In this document: positions 1-8,545 of the stretch, piece after piece
Position numbering within the stretch: position 1 is the stretch's first letter
Layout: each line of letters begins with the position of its first letter
Notes under the pieces: model-generated
Seen by the model: only the letters and a program-made list of their open reading frames with translations
Database searches by the model: none
Told to the model about the DNA's origin: nothing
Assembly (NCBI RefSeq): GCF_001673365.1
Contig: NZ_LZLS01000191.1
Coordinates: 88,419-152,418 of the forward strand
Length of the DNA: 64,000 nt
DNA from: Mycobacterium asiaticum
GTDB lineage: Bacteria > Actinomycetota > Actinomycetes > Mycobacteriales > Mycobacteriaceae
Reading direction: 5' to 3'
Translations under genes and position numbers: made by a program

Positions 1-340
1 AGGCCGTGACCGAAAAGTACACGCTGTCACCCTTATTGCCGCTGATGCGATACCCGCGTCGCGGATCGACCGGGCACAGGTAGTAGTACGCGTCGGTGTT
101 GTCGCCACCCCAACGGCGGTCCCGGCGGAACGGGGTGTTCACGGCGACGAACTGCGGGCGCCCGGGTTCGGGAAACAGGTAGTTGTCCAGCGCCACACCC
201 AGTGTCGTGGCGAGCATGCGGTAGCCGTCGGCGACGTGCCGGTCATCGGTCACGGCGCGGTCGCCCTCCAGGAACGAACGGTCGAGTTCGCCGAGCGTGG
301 CGAGCAGATCTTTCCACGCGGCAGTCGACTCGTGCGTCAT
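1..340 (-). CDS. Conserved mycobacterial hypothetical protein, N-terminal part (runs off the window)
   Basis: The frame opens at the ATG at 340 and stays open to the window edge, about 113 residues without a stop. The visible part has a mostly helical N-terminus, then RRDRRWGGDNTDAYYY (about residues 72-87) and YRISGNKGDSVYFS (about 97-110). I remember this pattern from mycobacterial hypothetical proteins, possibly of the DUF1214 type, but cannot confirm the family. Its ATG overlaps the TGA of the upstream TetR gene as ATGA, so the two are probably co-transcribed and translationally coupled. No function is proposed. Confidence 0.6.
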   Translation of the reverse strand, partial: MTHESTAAWKDLLATLGELDRSFLEGDRAVTDDRHVADGYRMLATTLGVALDNYLFPEPGRPQFVAVNTPFRRDRRWGGDNTDAYYYLCPVDPRRGYRISGNKGDSVYFSVTA

Positions 341-912
341 GCGCTGATTCCTTTCAGGAGCAAGGTCGTGGTGCGATCGATCCACGCGTCGTCCATGTCG
401 TTGGGTCTGGTGAGCAGGCCCAGCAGTATGACGCCCGCGATCGTTTCGGCGAGTTCGTCCGCGGTTACGTCGGGTCGTACCTCGCCGCGGTGTGCACCCT
501 TTTCGAGTAACTGGGCGAGGCCACCGGCGATGATGTCGGAAAACCGTTCCAGCAGTGCCGAATGCAGGGTGGGATCGGCGGGCATCTCGCCTATTAACCC
601 GGGTAGGGCGGCACGCGCGGCGGGTGTCGTGAGGGCGCTCTTTGTGCGACAGACCATTTCGCGCAGATCGTCGGGTAGCGAGCCGGTGTCGGGAATAGCG
701 GTTTCGGCGCTGATCGGGAACACCGCCTCGTGTACGAGGTGCGCCTTGCTCGGCCAACGCCGGTAGATCGCGGGCTTACTCGTCCCGGCCCGTTCGGCGA
801 TGGCGGAGACCCTTAGTCCCGAGTAATCGGTCTGCTCGAGCAGTTCAACGGTGGCGTTCAGCACCGCCGCATCGATTCGCGGATCACGGGGACGACCAAA
901 GTCTACTACCAT
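337..912 (-). CDS. TetR/AcrR family transcriptional regulator
   Basis: A 191-residue one-component regulator. The N-terminal helix-turn-helix lies at about residues 34-57 (core GTSKPAIYRRWPSK); the rest is an all-helical ligand domain resembling the TetR_C_11 class. I chose the ATG at 912 over the upstream ATG at 954 because the protein then starts with the usual basic lead-in (GRPRDPRID) and does not run into the divergent sulfotransferase gene. It is divergent from the sulfotransferase with only 28 bases between them, so it probably controls that gene and itself. The ligand is unknown. Confidence 0.85.
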   Translation of the reverse strand: MVVDFGRPRDPRIDAAVLNATVELLEQTDYSGLRVSAIAERAGTSKPAIYRRWPSKAHLVHEAVFPISAETAIPDTGSLPDDLREMVCRTKSALTTPAARAALPGLIGEMPADPTLHSALLERFSDIIAGGLAQLLEKGAHRGEVRPDVTADELAETIAGVILLGLLTRPNDMDDAWIDRTTTLLLKGISA

Positions 913-929
913 TACGAAACTCAGAGTAA
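912..929. promoter_or_regulatory. Possible operator between the TetR gene and the sulfotransferase
   Basis: In the 28-base gap between the divergent starts there is a short dyad TTAC, 10 nt, GTAA. It overlaps the TetR start codon by one base. Short divergent gaps next to a TetR gene usually carry its operator, but arms of four bases could occur by chance. Confidence 0.25.
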
Positions 930-940
930 CATAAGTCGCC

Positions 941-2176
941 GTGCCGGAAACCATGCGGTTGGACGACCTTACCGAGCCCCGCTTCAGTTCGGAGGCTCAA
1001 CCGATCCTGGACATGATGGGCGCAATGGCCCCGGACTGCCCCCTCGATGCTGATGCGTTGTGCGCCAAGGCGAGTGCTGACACCGGCCTAGACGATTTCG
1101 GTCCCGCCGACTACCGCGAGCGTCTCGACGTCTACCTGAAAGCCCTGCGCGACATCGACGGCTTGCACGGGGCCGGGGTAGTCAACTTCTACGGTCAGCT
1201 GCTGCAGTTGCTGAAGAACCGCTTGCTGCTGGCCGACCTGCTCAGCCGGAACCCGGAGATCAACGACATCGAGTTGCCGTCGCCAGTGGTAATCGCCGGG
1301 CTGCCCCGAACCGGCACCACCCATCTGCACAATCTGCTGGCCGCGGCGCCCACGTTCCGCACCATGCCGTACTGGGAAAGCAACGAGCCGTTCCCGTTGC
1401 CGGCCGAGGCCGGCCAGCAGCCCGACCCGCGGCGCACCCGGATGGACGTCGCGGTCGGCGTGATCAATCTGGTGATGCCGCATTTCGCGTTGATGCACGA
1501 GATGACCACCGATCACGTTCATGAAGAGATCCAGCTGCTGGCCAACGATTTTTCGACGATGCTGTTCGAAACGCTGGCCCATGTACCGCAATGGCGCGAC
1601 TACTACCAGGCGCACGACCAAACGCCGCACTACCGCTACCTCGCCACCCAACTCCGGGCCATGCAGTTCCTGCGCGGCGGGAAGCGGTGGCTGCTCAAGT
1701 CACCCCAGCACCTCGAGCAGGTGCCGGTGCTGAATCGGGTCTTCCCCGACTGCATTGTGGTGTTCACCCACCGAGACCCCGTCCCGGTCGCACTGTCGAT
1801 GGTCGCCATGATCACCTACTCGGCCCGCATGCACCGCTCGCCGGTGCCGGTCGCGCAGATCGCCCGATACTGGATCGACCGGCTCGAGCAAATGCTCAAC
1901 GCACTCGTCCGCGACCGGGACACCATCGGCCCGGACCGCTCCATTGACATCCGCTTCGACGACTTCATGGCCGACGAATTCGGGGTTGCCGAAAGGGTTT
2001 ACGCACTGGCCGGCGAAGAGTTCACCGATGTGGCCCGCGCGGCGATCGGTGACTATCTCACCGGCCATCGGCGGGGCCGGTTGGGCAGTGTCGAAACGTC
2101 GCACGAGATGTTCGGACTGAACGAAGGCGATCTGCGAGCCCGCTTCGCGCCCTACGTCGAGCGCTTCCTGCGCTAG
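941..2176 (+). CDS. Sulfotransferase family protein (PAPS-dependent type)
   Basis: A 411-residue protein of the Sulfotransfer_3 type. The 5'-phosphosulfate-binding loop is visible at about residues 116-128 (VVIAGLPRTGTTH). A second conserved block RWLLKSPQHLE is followed by VVFTHRDPVPVALS, which fits the 3'-phosphate-binding region. Such enzymes move sulfate from PAPS to a hydroxyl group of a lipid, sugar or small molecule; the acceptor cannot be read from sequence. Translation starts at GTG 941 or at ATG 953 in the same frame. It is followed 15 bases later by ephF on the same strand and may be co-transcribed with it. Confidence 0.85.
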   Translation: MPETMRLDDLTEPRFSSEAQPILDMMGAMAPDCPLDADALCAKASADTGLDDFGPADYRERLDVYLKALRDIDGLHGAGVVNFYGQLLQLLKNRLLLADLLSRNPEINDIELPSPVVIAGLPRTGTTHLHNLLAAAPTFRTMPYWESNEPFPLPAEAGQQPDPRRTRMDVAVGVINLVMPHFALMHEMTTDHVHEEIQLLANDFSTMLFETLAHVPQWRDYYQAHDQTPHYRYLATQLRAMQFLRGGKRWLLKSPQHLEQVPVLNRVFPDCIVVFTHRDPVPVALSMVAMITYSARMHRSPVPVAQIARYWIDRLEQMLNALVRDRDTIGPDRSIDIRFDDFMADEFGVAERVYALAGEEFTDVARAAIGDYLTGHRRGRLGSVETSHEMFGLNEGDLRARFAPYVERFLR

Positions 2177-2191
2177 TACTAGTTTCTCAAC

Positions 2192-3076
2192 ATGGTCACC
2201 ATGCCTGAGCTCGAAGGCGTTGAGCACCGATTCGTCGATCTGGGTGACGACGTCGTAATCCACGTAGCCGACGCCGGCCCGGCCGACGGACCCGTCGTGA
2301 TGATGGTGCACGGCTTTCCGCAGAACTGGTGGGAATGGCGTGCGCTGATCGGCTTACTGGCCGCGGACGGCTACCGCGTGCTGTGTCCTGACCTACGAGG
2401 TTCGGGGTGGAGTTCGGCGCCTCGCACGACATATCTGAAAGGCGAGATGGCCGACGACCTGGCCGGTGTTTTGGATCAGCTGGGCGTGCAAACGGTCACG
2501 ATGGTCGCGCACGACTGGGGCGGGCCGGTCGCCTTCATCATGATGTTGCGACACCCGGAGAAAGTGACGGGCTTCTTCGGAGCTAATACTGCGGCTCCCT
2601 TCGTCAAACGCGATCTGAGGTCATTGCGCAGTCTGTGGCGGTTCTGGTATCAGATTCCGATTTCGTTGCCGGTGATCGGCCCCCGACTGATCAGTGATCC
2701 CAAGGCTCGGTTCGCTCGCATGCTGGAATCGTGGGTGGGCGGCGGTTTCCGCCTCCCCGAGGAAGACATGCGGCTGTACCTCGAGTGCATGAACGAGCCC
2801 GGGCACGCGGAGGCAGGTTCGCGCTGGTATCGCTCGTTTCAGTCCAAAGAGATGCTGAGCTGGTCGCGTGGTGAGTACGACTCAGCTCGCGTGACGGTCC
2901 CGGTGCGCTGGTTGACCGGCACCGAGGATCCGGTGATCACCGCCGACGGGACCAACGGATACGCCGACCACATCAGCGATTTCGACGTCGAGTTGGTTCC
3001 AGGCGTCGGACATTGGATTGTGGACCAGCGACCCGATCTGGTGCTGGATCGGCTACGCGCGTTTCTCAGGTCCTGA
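2192..3076 (+). CDS. ephF: Alpha/beta hydrolase, probable epoxide hydrolase EphF
   Basis: A 294-residue alpha/beta hydrolase. The oxyanion motif HGFPQ is at residues 40-44, the nucleophile is Asp108 in HDWGG (as in epoxide hydrolases and haloalkane dehalogenases, not the Ser of esterases), the acid is probably Asp246 (GTEDP) and the base His274 (GVGHW). These enzymes open an epoxide to a diol through a covalent ester on the Asp. Length and position next to the Rv0135c-cyp138 pair match M. tuberculosis Rv0134 (ephF), recalled from memory. The start could also be the ATG at 2201. The substrate is unknown. Confidence 0.85.
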   Translation: MVTMPELEGVEHRFVDLGDDVVIHVADAGPADGPVVMMVHGFPQNWWEWRALIGLLAADGYRVLCPDLRGSGWSSAPRTTYLKGEMADDLAGVLDQLGVQTVTMVAHDWGGPVAFIMMLRHPEKVTGFFGANTAAPFVKRDLRSLRSLWRFWYQIPISLPVIGPRLISDPKARFARMLESWVGGGFRLPEEDMRLYLECMNEPGHAEAGSRWYRSFQSKEMLSWSRGEYDSARVTVPVRWLTGTEDPVITADGTNGYADHISDFDVELVPGVGHWIVDQRPDLVLDRLRAFLRS

Positions 3077-3160
3077 CCAGAGCCCGGATCGGAATACCTT
3101 CCAGCACAACCCTTTTAGTGTCTGCTTAGCAGCGCTCGGCACGCATGGTGCCCGGCGCGG

Positions 3161-3373
3161 TTACTCGACGCCGATCGTAACTTCGGTGGACTTGATGAAG
3201 ACTGTCGCGGGCTGACCGACCTCGAGGCCGAGGTCGACGGCGGCGTCCTTGGTGACCGATGAAGTGACGATCTGATCGCCACCGTCGAGTCGGATCTTGA
3301 CGATCGCCATCACGTTGCCGAGGTCAACCTCGGTAATGGTTCCCTTGAGCTGGTTTCGGGTCGAAAGGCGCAT
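3161..3373 (-). CDS. Molbindin: single Mop/TOBE-domain molybdopterin-binding protein
   Basis: A 70-residue protein that is one complete Mop (TOBE) domain: MRLSTRNQLKGTITEVDLG at the start, a VKIRLDGG strand, and the end GQPATVFIKSTEV are typical of molbindins. These small beta-barrel proteins oligomerise and bind molybdate, tungstate or other oxyanions in the cytoplasm. It starts 9 bases after the stop of the upstream TetR gene on the same strand and so belongs to that transcript. It converges on ephF. No other molybdenum gene is nearby in the window, so its link to cyp138 regulation is unclear. Confidence 0.85.
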   Translation of the reverse strand: MRLSTRNQLKGTITEVDLGNVMAIVKIRLDGGDQIVTSSVTKDAAVDLGLEVGQPATVFIKSTEVTIGVE

Positions 3374-3382
3374 GATGGCAGC

Positions 3383-3988
3383 CTAGTGTCGCGGTCCGAG
3401 CAATGCGATCGAGGCATCTACCGCGGGCTCGACGATGTCGCGGGCGGGCCGACCGTCCTCGACGGCCAGCGCGACCAGTTCTCGCAACCCCCCGACCAGG
3501 ATGACCGCCAGCGGGGGCGTCAGCGGCGGCAAGTTGGCGCGTCGGAAGCCAGGGCTGCTACTCAGGTTGATCAACAGGTTGGTCAACAGATCCAAACCTT
3601 GGCGCTGTACCGGCCGGGCCACGTCGCCCAGGTAGGGCAGTTCGCGAATCCAGCTCAGCGCAATGGCCGGCCGGGACTCGATGCTGCCGACGTAGCCCTC
3701 AACGGCTTGGCGAATCTGTTGCTGCCAGTCGGCCTCGGGATCGACCGCGCCGCGGATGTCGGCCGCCATGGTCTGAATCTCCAGGCGCAGCAGTTCCAGG
3801 AAGCACAGTTCCTTGCTGGCGAACTGGCCATAGAACGTCCGCTTGGAGGTGCGTGCGTGGCGGACGATATCGGCGACGGTAGTGGCGCGGTAACCGCGCT
3901 CGCGGATCGAAGCGTCCAGGCCGTCGAGCAGTCGAAGCCGGAACGGATCAGGCTCAGCCAAAACTGTGTCATCGGCCAGTGCCGTCAC
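3383..3988 (-). CDS. TetR family regulator of the cyp138 locus (Rv0135c-like)
   Basis: A 201-residue regulator starting at GTG 3988. The helix-turn-helix is at about residues 35-60 (core ARTSKRTFYGQFASKE); the C-terminal half is a helical ligand pocket. It is divergent from the P450 gene at 4114, and the gap between them holds two perfect GGTAC-N6-GTACC palindromes, so it very probably represses both itself and the P450. Position corresponds to Rv0135c beside cyp138 in M. tuberculosis. The molbindin gene follows it closely on the same strand. Confidence 0.87.
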   Translation of the reverse strand: MTALADDTVLAEPDPFRLRLLDGLDASIRERGYRATTVADIVRHARTSKRTFYGQFASKELCFLELLRLEIQTMAADIRGAVDPEADWQQQIRQAVEGYVGSIESRPAIALSWIRELPYLGDVARPVQRQGLDLLTNLLINLSSSPGFRRANLPPLTPPLAVILVGGLRELVALAVEDGRPARDIVEPAVDASIALLGPRH

Positions 3989-4025
3989 CCAGCCTGCCCC
4001 TTTCGGCCGAACGCTTGTCAGGTTT

Positions 4026-4075
4026 GGTACTACAGAGTACCGTTCGTGTAAAGACCTCTGGTACCCCGCAGTACC
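4026..4075. promoter_or_regulatory. Tandem TetR-type operators, two copies of GGTAC-N6-GTACC
   Basis: Copy 1 is at 4026-4041 (GGTACTACAGAGTACC) and copy 2 at 4060-4075 (GGTACCCCGCAGTACC). Both have perfect 5-bp arms with a 6-bp spacer, and their starts are 34 bp apart. They lie between the TetR gene (start 3988) and the P450 (start 4114), where the two promoters must be. This is the expected arrangement for an autoregulated TetR-P450 pair. Confidence 0.75.
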
Positions 4076-4113
4076 ACCCCTGTGCTGGGGTAGATATTGG
4101 GAGCAGCGACGCG

Positions 4114-5472
4114 ATGAGCACCGACGCTATAAGCGAAGTCACCACCCCTTCGGCCGCCCCCGCGGTGCGGCTTCCCCCCGCTCTCAAGGGGCCAAAGTTG
4201 TTGCAGGGCTTCGGCTTCGCGTTTGGGCGCCGGCGCTTCATGGACCGGTGGGTGCGTCGTCACGGCGACGTGTTCACGGTGCAAATTCCGGTCTTCGGAA
4301 ACGTCGTGGTGGTGTGCGACCCGCAGCTGGCCCGGCAGATCTTCACGACCAGCCCCGACGAGCTGGGCAACATTCAACCCAACCTGAGCCGGCTGTTCGG
4401 TTCGGGCTCGGTGTTCGCCCTCGACCGCGATGACCATCGTCGACGCCGCCGCCTGCTGGCACCGCCGTTTCACGGCAAGAGCATGAAGAAGTACGAGACC
4501 ATCATCGAAGAGGAGACGCTGCGCGAGACGGCGAACTGGCCGGAGGGGCAGTCGTTCGAGACGTTGCCGTCGATGAATCACATCACGCTCAATGCCATCC
4601 TGCGCGCGATCTTCGGGGCCGACGGCGCCGACCTCGACGACCTGCGTCGCATCATCCCGCCATGGGTGACGTTAGGTTCCAAAATGGCGCTGATGCCGCA
4701 GACCAAGCGCACCTACGGTCGCTTCAGCCCATGGGGCCGGATGGCCCACTGGCGACGACAGTACGACCTCGTCATCGACAAGTTGATCGAGCGCGAACGC
4801 ACCGATCCGGGCTTCGAGGATCGCACCGACGTGCTGGCGCTGCTGCTGCGCAGCACCTACGAAGACGGTTCGGTGATGTCGCGCAAGGACATTGGCGATG
4901 AACTGCTGACGCTACTGGCGGCGGGTCACGAAACCACGGCGGCGACATTGGCGTGGGCTTTCGAGCGGGTGAGTCGGGACGGCGAGCTGTTGGCCGCGTT
5001 GGTCGAGGAGGCTGACAGCGGCGGTAGCGAGCTACGCCAAGCCACGATTCTGGAAGTGCAGCGGTTCGGCAATGTCATCGACTTCGCGGCACGCAACGTC
5101 AACGTGCCGGTGTATCAACTCGGGGAATGGACTATCCCGCAAGGGTATTCGTTGATGACCAGCATTTCGCAGATCCACCGAAACCCGGACGTCTTTCCCG
5201 ACCCGGACCGGTTCGACCCGCAGCGCTTCATCAAATCCAAGCCGTCGTCGTTGGCGTGGATCCCGTTCGGCGGTGGCACTCGCAGGTGCGTTGGTGCGGC
5301 CTTCGCCAACATGGAAATGGACGTGGTGCTGCGAACGGTGTTGCGCGACTTCGTCATTGAGACCACTGACGCGCCGGGGGAGCGTTCCTTCAACCGCGGT
5401 GTCGCGTTCATTCCCAGAGACGGCGGCCGGATCGTGGTGAAGCGCCGAGAAAGTGTGCGGCTGGGGCTTTGA
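4114..5472 (+). CDS. cyp138: Cytochrome P450 (CYP138-like)
   Basis: A 452-residue P450. The I-helix oxygen-activation motif AGHETT is at residues 270-275, the K-helix ExxR is E314-R317, the PERF-like segment is PDRFDPQRF (about 364-372) and the heme loop FGGGTRRCVG is at 385-394 with Cys392 as the heme ligand. It is a soluble monooxygenase needing ferredoxin and reductase from elsewhere. The start at ATG 4114 follows GGGAG; the frame is open further upstream but that part covers the operators. Position next to the TetR gene and msrA matches cyp138 (Rv0136). The substrate is unknown. Confidence 0.9.
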   Translation: MSTDAISEVTTPSAAPAVRLPPALKGPKLLQGFGFAFGRRRFMDRWVRRHGDVFTVQIPVFGNVVVVCDPQLARQIFTTSPDELGNIQPNLSRLFGSGSVFALDRDDHRRRRRLLAPPFHGKSMKKYETIIEEETLRETANWPEGQSFETLPSMNHITLNAILRAIFGADGADLDDLRRIIPPWVTLGSKMALMPQTKRTYGRFSPWGRMAHWRRQYDLVIDKLIERERTDPGFEDRTDVLALLLRSTYEDGSVMSRKDIGDELLTLLAAGHETTAATLAWAFERVSRDGELLAALVEEADSGGSELRQATILEVQRFGNVIDFAARNVNVPVYQLGEWTIPQGYSLMTSISQIHRNPDVFPDPDRFDPQRFIKSKPSSLAWIPFGGGTRRCVGAAFANMEMDVVLRTVLRDFVIETTDAPGERSFNRGVAFIPRDGGRIVVKRRESVRLGL

Positions 5473-5474
5473 AA

Positions 5475-5518
5475 GTGCATGCAGGGCGGGAAAATTGGTA
5501 CATTCCCGCCCTGAGTGC
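5475..5518. terminator. Strong hairpin between convergent cyp138 and msrA
   Basis: CAGGGCGGGAA (5482-5492) pairs perfectly with TTCCCGCCCTG (5503-5513) around a 10-nt loop, and flanking GTGCA/TGCAC can extend the stem. It follows the cyp138 stop by a few bases and precedes the msrA stop in the other direction, so it probably works as a bidirectional terminator. There is no long T-run, which is usual for mycobacterial terminators. Confidence 0.7.
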
Positions 5519-5556
5519 ACACCGAAAGCCGTGATTACACAGCCAGCGCCAAACCG

Positions 5557-6066
5557 CTAAACCTCAGCGCGGCGCGGTAGCTTCCAGCCGGGCCGCACGA
5601 AGTGGCAGGTGTACCCGTGCGGATACCGCAAGAGGTAATCCTGATGCTCGGGTTCGGCCTCCCAGAAATCCCCGGCGGGACTGACCTCGGTCACCACCTT
5701 GCCCGGCCATAGGCCGGACGCGTCGACGTCAGCGATGGTGTCCAGCGCCACCCGCTTCTGCTCGTCATCGAGGTAGAAGATCGCTGACCGATAGCTGGTG
5801 CCACGGTCGTTGCCCTGTCGGTTCTTCGTCGTCGGATCGTGGATCTGGAAGAAGAACTCCAAGATGCTGCGATAGTCGGTGACCGACGGGTCGAAGACAA
5901 TCTCGATAGCTTCGGCGTGCGTGCCGTGATTGCGGTACGTCGCGTTCGGGACGTCGCCGCCGCTGTAGCCGACGCGAGTGGAGACCACACCCGGCTGTTT
6001 ACGGATCAGATCTTGCATGCCCCAGAAACAGCCACCGGCCAGGATGGCCTGCTGCGTACTCGCCAT
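5557..6066 (-). CDS. msrA: Peptide-methionine (S)-S-oxide reductase MsrA
   Basis: A 169-residue protein with the MsrA active-site motif GCFWG near the N-terminus (nucleophilic Cys), followed by YSGGDVPNATYRNHGTHAE and EPEHQDY, both family signatures. It reduces methionine-S-sulfoxide in oxidised proteins and free methionine in the cytoplasm, and is recycled by thioredoxin. I chose the ATG at 6066 because AGGAGG lies just upstream; the frame extends further without support. It corresponds to Rv0137c in the same order. Confidence 0.95.
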   Translation of the reverse strand: MASTQQAILAGGCFWGMQDLIRKQPGVVSTRVGYSGGDVPNATYRNHGTHAEAIEIVFDPSVTDYRSILEFFFQIHDPTTKNRQGNDRGTSYRSAIFYLDDEQKRVALDTIADVDASGLWPGKVVTEVSPAGDFWEAEPEHQDYLLRYPHGYTCHFVRPGWKLPRRAEV

Positions 6067-6138
6067 TGCGGTCCTCCTAACCGGTCCGGGCGCCAATTAC
6101 GCCCCAGGCTACACTCCGCCCGTGAGGTGTAACGGCTC

Positions 6139-6645
6139 GTGACCGGCCCGAAATTCCCGAAAAGCGAACTGGCCGCGGCCTTCGCGAAGTTCGAACAGAC
6201 CGTCGCCCGAGCAGCCGAAACGCATGATTGGGACGCCTGGGTCGAGCACTACACCCCCGATGTCACCTACATCGAGCATGCGGCGGGCACGATGCACGGC
6301 CCCGACGAAGTGCGTACCTGGATCAAGCGCACGATGACCGCATTCCCCGGCAGTCACATGGTGGAGTTCCCGTCGCTGTGGTCGGTTATCGATGAGCCCA
6401 CCGGGCGCGTGATCATGGAACTGGACAATCCGATGCGCGACCCCGGTGACGGCAGCGTGATCACCGCGACCAACATCTCGATCATCACCTACGCCGGCGA
6501 CGGGCTGTGGCGTCAGCAAGAGGACATCTACAACCCGCTGCGTTTCGTGCAGGCCGCGCTGAAGTGGTGCCGAAAAGCCCAGGAATTCGGCAATCTCGAC
6601 GACGACGCCGCAGCGTTCCTGAAGCAGTACGGCGGCACGCGATGA
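6139..6645 (+). CDS. SnoaL/NTF2-like protein (Rv0138-like)
   Basis: A 168-residue protein starting at GTG 6139. It has the NTF2-like cone fold signature: a helical start (AKFEQTVARAAETHDWDAWVEHYTPDVTYIEH), then HGPDEVRTWIKRTM and alternating strands. Members are small enzymes (isomerases, cyclases, dehydratases) or binding proteins. Its stop overlaps the next start as ATGA, so it is translationally coupled to the downstream epimerase-type reductase, which suggests a shared substrate. The function is not known. Confidence 0.8.
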   Translation: MTGPKFPKSELAAAFAKFEQTVARAAETHDWDAWVEHYTPDVTYIEHAAGTMHGPDEVRTWIKRTMTAFPGSHMVEFPSLWSVIDEPTGRVIMELDNPMRDPGDGSVITATNISIITYAGDGLWRQQEDIYNPLRFVQAALKWCRKAQEFGNLDDDAAAFLKQYGGTR

Positions 6646-7667
6646 GCGCCAAACCGAAATTAGTCATAGGTGCCAACGGGTTTCTCGGATCGCACGTCAC
6701 CCGACTGCTGGTCGAGGACGGTCATCAGGTGCGCGTGATGGTGCGCTCCACCGCCAACACTCGCGCCATCGACGACCTGGACGTCACCCGGTTTCACGGC
6801 GACGTATTCGACACTGCCACCGTGCGCGAGGCAATGGACAGCTGCGATGACGTCTACTACTGCGTCGTCGACACCCGTGCCTGGTTGCGGGACCCCGCGC
6901 CGCTGTTCCGGACCAATGTCGAGGGTCTGCGCAACGTTCTTGAAGTCGCCAAAAATGCTGACCTGCATAGGTTTATCTTCACCAGCACGTATGCGTCGGT
7001 GGATCGTCGGCGCGGAAAAGTGGCCACTGAATCCGACCGGATCCGTCCGGACCAACGGGTCACCCCCTACGTCCAGTCCCGGGTTCAGGCCGAGGACCTG
7101 GTAATGCGCTACGTCGCCGAGCACGGCCTGCCCGCCGTCGCGATGTGTGTGTCGACCACCTACGGCAGCGGCGACTGGGGCCGCACCCCGCACGGCGCGT
7201 TCATCGCCGGCGCGGTCTTCGGCAAACTGCCGTTTTTGATGAGCGGCATCGAGTTGGAGGTCGTCGGTGTCGACGACGCGGCCCGGGCGATGATCCTGGC
7301 CGCTGACCGCGGGCGCAACGGGGAGAAGTACCTCATCTCCGAACGCATGATCCCGTTGAGTGACGTGGTGCGCATCGCGGCCGACGAGGCTGGGGTACCG
7401 CCGCCGCAGCGGTCGATCCCGGTGCCGGTGCTATACGCCCTGGGGGCGATCGGGAGCCTGCGGGCCCGGTTCACCGGCAAGGACGCCGAACTCAGCCTCG
7501 ATTCGGTGCGGATGATGCGTGCCGAAGCTCCCCTCGACCACAGCAAGGCGGTCCGCGAGTTGGGTTGGCAGCCCCGCCCGGTCGAAGACTCAATCCGCGA
7601 AGCGGCCCGATTCTGGGCTGCCATGCGCAAGACCAGGCGAAGTAGCGAGGCCACCCGATCTGAATAG
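6642..7667 (+). CDS. NAD(P)-dependent epimerase/reductase (extended SDR, Rv0139-like)
   Basis: A 341-residue extended SDR. The nucleotide-binding motif is GANGFLGSHV near residues 9-18, with a second conserved TSTYASV region; the expected catalytic YxxxK is replaced by YVQSRVQAE, so the canonical Lys is not obvious. Related proteins are dihydroflavonol-4-reductase or 3-beta-HSD-like enzymes acting on keto or hydroxy groups. ATG 6642 overlaps the stop of the NTF2-like gene. Order and size match Rv0139. Confidence 0.85.
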   Translation: MSAKPKLVIGANGFLGSHVTRLLVEDGHQVRVMVRSTANTRAIDDLDVTRFHGDVFDTATVREAMDSCDDVYYCVVDTRAWLRDPAPLFRTNVEGLRNVLEVAKNADLHRFIFTSTYASVDRRRGKVATESDRIRPDQRVTPYVQSRVQAEDLVMRYVAEHGLPAVAMCVSTTYGSGDWGRTPHGAFIAGAVFGKLPFLMSGIELEVVGVDDAARAMILAADRGRNGEKYLISERMIPLSDVVRIAADEAGVPPPQRSIPVPVLYALGAIGSLRARFTGKDAELSLDSVRMMRAEAPLDHSKAVRELGWQPRPVEDSIREAARFWAAMRKTRRSSEATRSE

Positions 7668-7677
7668 GCTCGGCTGG

Positions 7678-8493
7678 GTGGAACGCGTGCATGTCGACCT
7701 GACGGGGCCACCCCAGACGATGCTCGCGACCCTGTACGCCAAAGCGCTCGACGCCGACGCGCGCAAGCCGATTCTTAACGACCGTTACGCGAAAGCCGCC
7801 GTGGCGCGCCTCGATTACGACTGGATCGCAACGTCAATCACCGCGCGTCGGGCGCCGTCGGTAACAATCCGTACCGCCCATTTCGACAACTGGACCCGGC
7901 AGTTCCTGGCCGTACACGAGCAGGCCACCGTGTTGCACGTCGGCTGCGGTCTCGACGCCCGCATATATCGCCTGAATCCGGGACCCGGTGTGCGATGGCT
8001 GGACATCGACTATCCGGAAGTCATCGAGTTGCGCCGGCAGGTCTATCCCGACCGGGACAACTACCGGATGGTCTCGGCGTCGGTCACTGATCCAGACTGG
8101 GTGGCTGACGTGCCAGCCGACCGGCCCACGCTGTTACTCGGCGAGGGGCTGACGATGTACCTGACCGAGGCTGACGGCTTATCGCTGCTGCGTCGCGTGG
8201 TGGACCGATTCCCTTGCGGTGAACTGCAATTCGACGCCTTCAACACCTTCGGGATCCGCATACAGGTGGTCAACTCCGTGGTCCGCCGGTCCGGTTCGAC
8301 GTTGCGGTGGGGGATCGACCGGCCCGCCGACATTCTCGAGGCCGTCCCGGGCACACGTCTGTTGGCGTGGGAATCGGTGTTCGACAGCGAAACCTTCGAC
8401 CGAGTGGCACCGGCGGCCCGCTGGACCGGCCGGGCGATGGCCAAGCTGCCGGCCTTGCGCATGATGGCGCAGTATCACCGTTATGCCTTCTGA
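7678..8493 (+). CDS. Class I SAM-dependent methyltransferase, LCMT family
   Basis: About 271 residues. The SAM-binding motif VLHVGCGLDARIYRL and the acidic LDIDYPEVIELR strand are the signature of the leucine carboxyl methyltransferase-like family (PF04072), also seen in the three genes at 14.3-17.1 kb. It lacks the N-terminal TAxxVAAxRAxE region of those copies, so it is a more distant relative. The start is uncertain: GTG 7678 and GTG 7687 are both possible. I do not recall a gene here between Rv0139 and Rv0140, so it looks like an insertion. The acceptor is unknown. Confidence 0.8.
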   Translation: MERVHVDLTGPPQTMLATLYAKALDADARKPILNDRYAKAAVARLDYDWIATSITARRAPSVTIRTAHFDNWTRQFLAVHEQATVLHVGCGLDARIYRLNPGPGVRWLDIDYPEVIELRRQVYPDRDNYRMVSASVTDPDWVADVPADRPTLLLGEGLTMYLTEADGLSLLRRVVDRFPCGELQFDAFNTFGIRIQVVNSVVRRSGSTLRWGIDRPADILEAVPGTRLLAWESVFDSETFDRVAPAARWTGRAMAKLPALRMMAQYHRYAF

Positions 8494-8545
8494 CGGGAAT
8501 GCCGTTCGTCGGGGAGCGTTGAACCTTTCGAGAAAGAGGTGACAA

